Positions 3,801 to 6,569 of a stretch of 6,569 nucleotides of DNA are shown piece by piece. Numbering within the stretch: position 1 is the first letter of the stretch; each line of letters begins with the position of its first letter. The stretch is from JAJPJX01 sp964568355 (GTDB lineage Bacteria; Acidobacteriota; Terriglobia; Bryobacterales; Bryobacteraceae): positions 1-6,569 of the forward strand of contig CAZMRK010000097.1 in assembly GCA_964568355.1 (NCBI GenBank). Direction: 5' to 3'. The position numbers were made by a program, and so were the translations under genes. Under the pieces are notes generated by a model, which was not told where the DNA came from, searched no databases, and saw only the letters and a list, made by a program, of their open reading frames with translations.

Positions 3801-6327
3801 GTAGCACTTCCATCGGATCCAGCCGCAGCACACGGCGCGTGGCCGACCACATGGCTGCCGACGCCACCATTACCAGGATCCCGCTCACGGCGACGCACGT
3901 CCAGGTGTTCGGCTGGATGGCTGCGGACATGAGGTGTTCGAGAAAGCGCCCCAGGGCAGTTGCGCCGGCCCAGCCTGCCGTCAGTCCCAGCATTACCGGC
4001 AGCAAGCCTTGCACGAGCAGTTGCCGCCGCACCTTATCCGCTGAAGCGCCGACTGCGATGCGCACGCCGATCTCATGGGTCCGCTGCACCACGGTATAGG
4101 ACGCCGTACTGTAAAGATCAATGATTGCCAGTAACAACGCAAAGCCGCCGAAGAACAGCACCACTGTGGTATAGAAGCGTGGCCGAGCCCTTGTTTCGGC
4201 AAGCCTGTCTTCGAGCGTCTGAACTCCAAACACTGGCACTTCGGGATCCACCGATCGCACCGCATCCCGACAGCTTGCCAGTATTGCCTCTGGTTTTCCG
4301 CTAACGCGAGCTACGAACGTCAAAAACTGCGGCTGCCCTTGCGGTTGCGCAACAAACACCTGCTCGATACTCGCAAAATCGTCAGGCCCGATATAGCGAA
4401 TCGTCTTCGCCACGCCGACAATCGTCATCGACTTCTTTCCCAGGATCGACGTAATCCTCCTGCCCACCATCGCTCGAGGATCTCCCAGGCGTCGTGCAAA
4501 AGCCTCGTTCACGACCGCCACGGTCTCCACTCCTGGCTGGTCGGTAGGCGTGAACTCCCGCCCGTAGATCACCTCCGTGCCCATCGTGCGGAAATAGTCG
4601 GGCGTCGTCGCCACTGCTAAGGCAAACACCGTCTCGCTGCCGGACTCCAGCCGAAATTGGTCGGCCGGAAATGTCCGGTCCACGACTGGCAGATACTCGA
4701 TTCCACCTGCCGAGATCACTCCCGGCACGCTGCGCAAGCGTGCCAGAGCCTCCTGGTAATACTGCCGGCTACCGCTCTCCGTGGTCCGGCGTGTGCCTGC
4801 CAGTGAGACGTTCATGGTCACAACGCGTGCCGCGCGAAAGCCCGGGTCTGCCCCCATCAATCGAAGAAAGCCGCGTCCCATCGCTACTGATCCGGCCAGC
4901 AATACCAGGGTCAGCGAGACCTGCGTCGCGATCAAAATCTGTTGCAGGCGTCCGGGACCCCTGCCTGCCAGCGCGCGCAGCATTTCGCCGGCCGGCTGTA
5001 CCCGGCTCATCAACCATGCTGGCAATACTCCGAACGCAATCCCACACACTACGGCCAGCCCGGTCGCAAACGCCAGTACATGAGCATTGACGATGGTGTA
5101 GTCGAGCGCCACCAGTTTCGCCGGTTGCGCCAGCGTCGCCAAGCGCGCCGCCCAATGCGCCACTACCAGCCCCGCCGCGGCCCCTGCCACCGAAAGCACC
5201 ACGCTTTCGGTAATCAATTGTTGTACCAGGCGCGCGCGGCTGGCGCCCAGCGCCGCCCGAATCACTAACTCTCGCCGGCGATCCGTGACACGCGTCAGCA
5301 GCAGATTCGCAATATTGACGCAAGCCATCAGCAGGATCAGCAGCACCGCGCCCATCAGCACCAGCGAAGCTTGCCGCACCGGCCCTACCAGGTGATCTCG
5401 CAGGGGCACCAGGCGTTCCGGCTCCGTTCCTACCTGCTTCATCCACGCCGGCTCTGCTTGCGCAAATTCGGCCTCGAATATACTCTCGGCCTGCGCCAGA
5501 GTAAGCCCACGTTTTAGCCGTCCGATTGTCGTCCAGGCCGTCGCACCTGATTTCGGCAGCAGCACCCTGTCGAATACCGTTGGCGTCCACACCGCCGCGC
5601 CCTCCGGGTAGTCGAAACCCGCTGACGCCACACCCACCACGTTCAAGGGAACGCCGTTCAGTCGGATGGTCGATCCGATCGCCCGCGGGTCGGCCCCGAA
5701 GCTCTGTTGCCACAGGCCATAGCTGATCACCGCCACCGCGTCCCTTCCGGCGACCTGTTCGTCGGAGGCAAAGATCCGGCCCAACGCGAGCTGGCTCCCC
5801 AGTATGGAGAAGAAGTTCGCGGAGGTCTCCGCCACCTTCGCGCGGAACGTGCCCGGCTGCGCGTTGAGGTTCATCTCCGTCACCGTGTAGCCCGCTGCAT
5901 CTTCCAGGTACAGGCTTCGTGCGCGCCAGGCGCCAAAGCCGACCGCATCCTGTACAAACTGTTGAAGCTTGACGATGCGCTCGGGCTCGCGAAAGGGCAG
6001 GGAAGCGAACATGGCCGCGTTGATCACGCTGAACACCCCGGTGGTTGCTCCGAGGGCCAGCGCCAGCGCGGCCACGGCCAGCACCGTGGTCAGCGGCTTT
6101 CGCGCATACACCCGCAGTCCGTAGATGATGTCCTGGCGCAGTTCGCGTGCGGCCTGCCGCGGCACGGATACTGCCAGGTCCGCCAAGGTCCGCAGCCACA
6201 GCCGGGCCCCGCCGCTCTCGCGGCATTCATCCGCGAATGCACGTTCCAGCGGGCCGCCGTATTCTTCCCGGAATCGCGCCGGGTACAGCTTCAACAGCCA
6301 GCGATAAACCTTCACTGGGTCTGCCAT
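3790..6327 (-). CDS. ADOP-type ABC transporter permease (duplicated MacB/FtsX domains)
   Basis: This 845-residue inner-membrane protein has two tandem MacB/FtsX-like permease halves, the architecture called acidobacterial duplicated orphan permease. A cytosolic prefix (1-65) carries the typical LLKLYPARFREEYG (11-24). Half one has a membrane segment at about 79-107, a large periplasmic domain to about 318, then segments at about 321-345, 371-393 and 413-437. Half two repeats the plan: about 463-486, a periplasmic domain to about 715, then 719-740, 768-793 and 808-829. The duplication shows in the matching cytosolic motifs RRRELVIRAALGASRARL (350-367) and RTHEIGVRIAVGASADKV (749-766), where an ATPase would couple. 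No ATPase gene is in the window, as usual for these orphans, so substrate and energising partner are unknown. MacB-like mechanotransmission is the likely mode. ATG 6327 has AAGG 8 bases upstream, inside the padR stop, so coupling with padR is expected. The frame is intact. Confidence 0.95.
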   Translation of the reverse strand: MADPVKVYRWLLKLYPARFREEYGGPLERAFADECRESGGARLWLRTLADLAVSVPRQAARELRQDIIYGLRVYARKPLTTVLAVAALALALGATTGVFSVINAAMFASLPFREPERIVKLQQFVQDAVGFGAWRARSLYLEDAAGYTVTEMNLNAQPGTFRAKVAETSANFFSILGSQLALGRIFASDEQVAGRDAVAVISYGLWQQSFGADPRAIGSTIRLNGVPLNVVGVASAGFDYPEGAAVWTPTVFDRVLLPKSGATAWTTIGRLKRGLTLAQAESIFEAEFAQAEPAWMKQVGTEPERLVPLRDHLVGPVRQASLVLMGAVLLILLMACVNIANLLLTRVTDRRRELVIRAALGASRARLVQQLITESVVLSVAGAAAGLVVAHWAARLATLAQPAKLVALDYTIVNAHVLAFATGLAVVCGIAFGVLPAWLMSRVQPAGEMLRALAGRGPGRLQQILIATQVSLTLVLLAGSVAMGRGFLRLMGADPGFRAARVVTMNVSLAGTRRTTESGSRQYYQEALARLRSVPGVISAGGIEYLPVVDRTFPADQFRLESGSETVFALAVATTPDYFRTMGTEVIYGREFTPTDQPGVETVAVVNEAFARRLGDPRAMVGRRITSILGKKSMTIVGVAKTIRYIGPDDFASIEQVFVAQPQGQPQFLTFVARVSGKPEAILASCRDAVRSVDPEVPVFGVQTLEDRLAETRARPRFYTTVVLFFGGFALLLAIIDLYSTASYTVVQRTHEIGVRIAVGASADKVRRQLLVQGLLPVMLGLTAGWAGATALGRFLEHLMSAAIQPNTWTCVAVSGILVMVASAAMWSATRRVLRLDPMEVLRAE

Positions 6328-6335
6328 TGCTTTTG

Positions 6336-6339
6336 CCTT
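6336..6339 (-). promoter_or_regulatory. Shine-Dalgarno of the ADOP permease, overlapping the padR stop
   Basis: On the minus strand AAGG lies 8 bases before the permease ATG. Its two A residues belong to the padR TAA stop (6340-6338). A ribosome ending padR would therefore sit on the permease start site, which points to translational coupling of repressor and permease. Confidence 0.55.
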
Positions 6340-6569
6340 AAGCCGGTTCGGGAAAGCCCAGCCTAGCGTCTGCCAGCGCCACCAATGCCCGCATCCGAGC
6401 CGCCTCGGCTTGCGCCACGCGGCGCCCGAGCGCAGTAATGCGGTAATAGCGCCGCCGCTCGTCGTCCAGGTGCGGATCCGGCCGCTCCTCGCTCTCTTCG
6501 ATCAAGCGCTGCTCCAGCATCTTGTGAATCGCACCATACAGAACCCCTGGCCCGGGGTTCAGTTTGCCC
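6338..6569 (-). CDS. PadR-family transcriptional regulator, C-terminal part (5' end cut by window)
   Basis: This is the end of a winged-helix repressor of the PadR family. The frame is open to the right edge, so the start and the first helices lie outside. The visible 76 residues begin with LNPGPGVLYGAIHKMLEQ, matching the recognition-helix region (LSPGTLYGAL type) of PadR proteins. The wing follows as LIEES then DERRRYYRITALG, and a basic/Ala-rich C-terminal helix comes next (QAEAARMRALVALADA), where PadR proteins dimerise. A Met at 6520 is internal, since conserved sequence continues before it. The short C-terminal region suggests the compact PadR-s2 subtype of about 110 residues. PadR genes commonly precede ADOP permeases, and here the gap is 10 bases, so it probably controls its own operon. 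The operator would lie upstream of the window. The ligand is unknown. Confidence 0.9.
   Translation of the reverse strand, partial: GKLNPGPGVLYGAIHKMLEQRLIEESEERPDPHLDDERRRYYRITALGRRVAQAEAARMRALVALADARLGFPEPA

Noticed and set aside
2974..3804. A 276-codon plus-strand frame inside the methyltransferase gene
   Set aside because: It is out of frame with a gene that has full family motifs, and its Arg/Pro/Gly-rich composition is that of a shadow frame.
3332..3898. A 188-codon minus-strand frame spanning the convergent gene ends
   Set aside because: It overlaps both real genes, has no motif or ribosome binding evidence, and would need to start within the methyltransferase.
4769..6226. A 485-codon open frame on the minus strand overlapping the permease
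   Set aside because: It runs in another frame of the same strand as the clear permease gene. Its product is Arg/Gly-rich with no recognisable domain, typical of a shadow frame in high-GC DNA.
6541..6560. Inverted repeat GAACCCC/GGGGTTC inside padR
   Set aside because: The 7-base arms encode the conserved Asn-Pro-Gly-Pro-Gly stretch of the PadR recognition helix, so protein coding explains it. An operator would be expected upstream of padR, outside the window.

Overview
The window looks like a high-GC stretch of an Acidobacteriota chromosome. The best evidence is the pair at the right end: a PadR-type repressor followed directly by an 845-residue ABC permease with two MacB/FtsX-like halves and a short cytosolic prefix. 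This is the ADOP ('acidobacterial duplicated orphan permease') architecture, which is strongly expanded in that phylum (for example in Solibacter and Bryobacter relatives). The assignment is an inference from gene content; the window holds no rRNA or other direct marker. No tRNA, rRNA, CRISPR array, transposase or phage gene was seen.

Layout, left to right. Positions 1-2290 (+) hold the 3' half of clpB, cut by the left edge, and a complete htpX that starts 7 bases after the clpB stop. This is a compact protein-quality-control pair: a cytosolic disaggregase and a membrane zinc protease. Two strong inverted repeats lie at this junction, one in the last codons of clpB and one early in htpX. Positions 2291-2385 are the longest gap on the plus strand. 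The gap is relatively AT-rich, has a weak promoter candidate and carries a perfect tandem 8-base repeat. It leads into a 63-residue Cys/His-containing small protein (2386-2577) with a good ribosome binding site. Next comes an RlmI-family rRNA methyltransferase (2624-3784).

The right half is on the minus strand. The ADOP permease (6327-3790) ends 5 bases from the methyltransferase stop, tail to tail, with a small hairpin between them. Upstream of it is the C-terminal part of the PadR regulator (6569-6338), cut by the right edge. The permease ribosome binding site overlaps the padR stop codon, so the two are probably co-transcribed and translationally coupled.

Together the window contains a stress/proteostasis operon, a small putative metal-binding protein next to a ribosome-modification enzyme, and a regulator-permease module. 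Most of it is recognisable housekeeping or phylum-typical content. The least explained parts are the 63-residue protein with its upstream tandem repeat, and the inverted repeats at the clpB-htpX junction. I see no convincing evidence for a wholly new multi-gene system.
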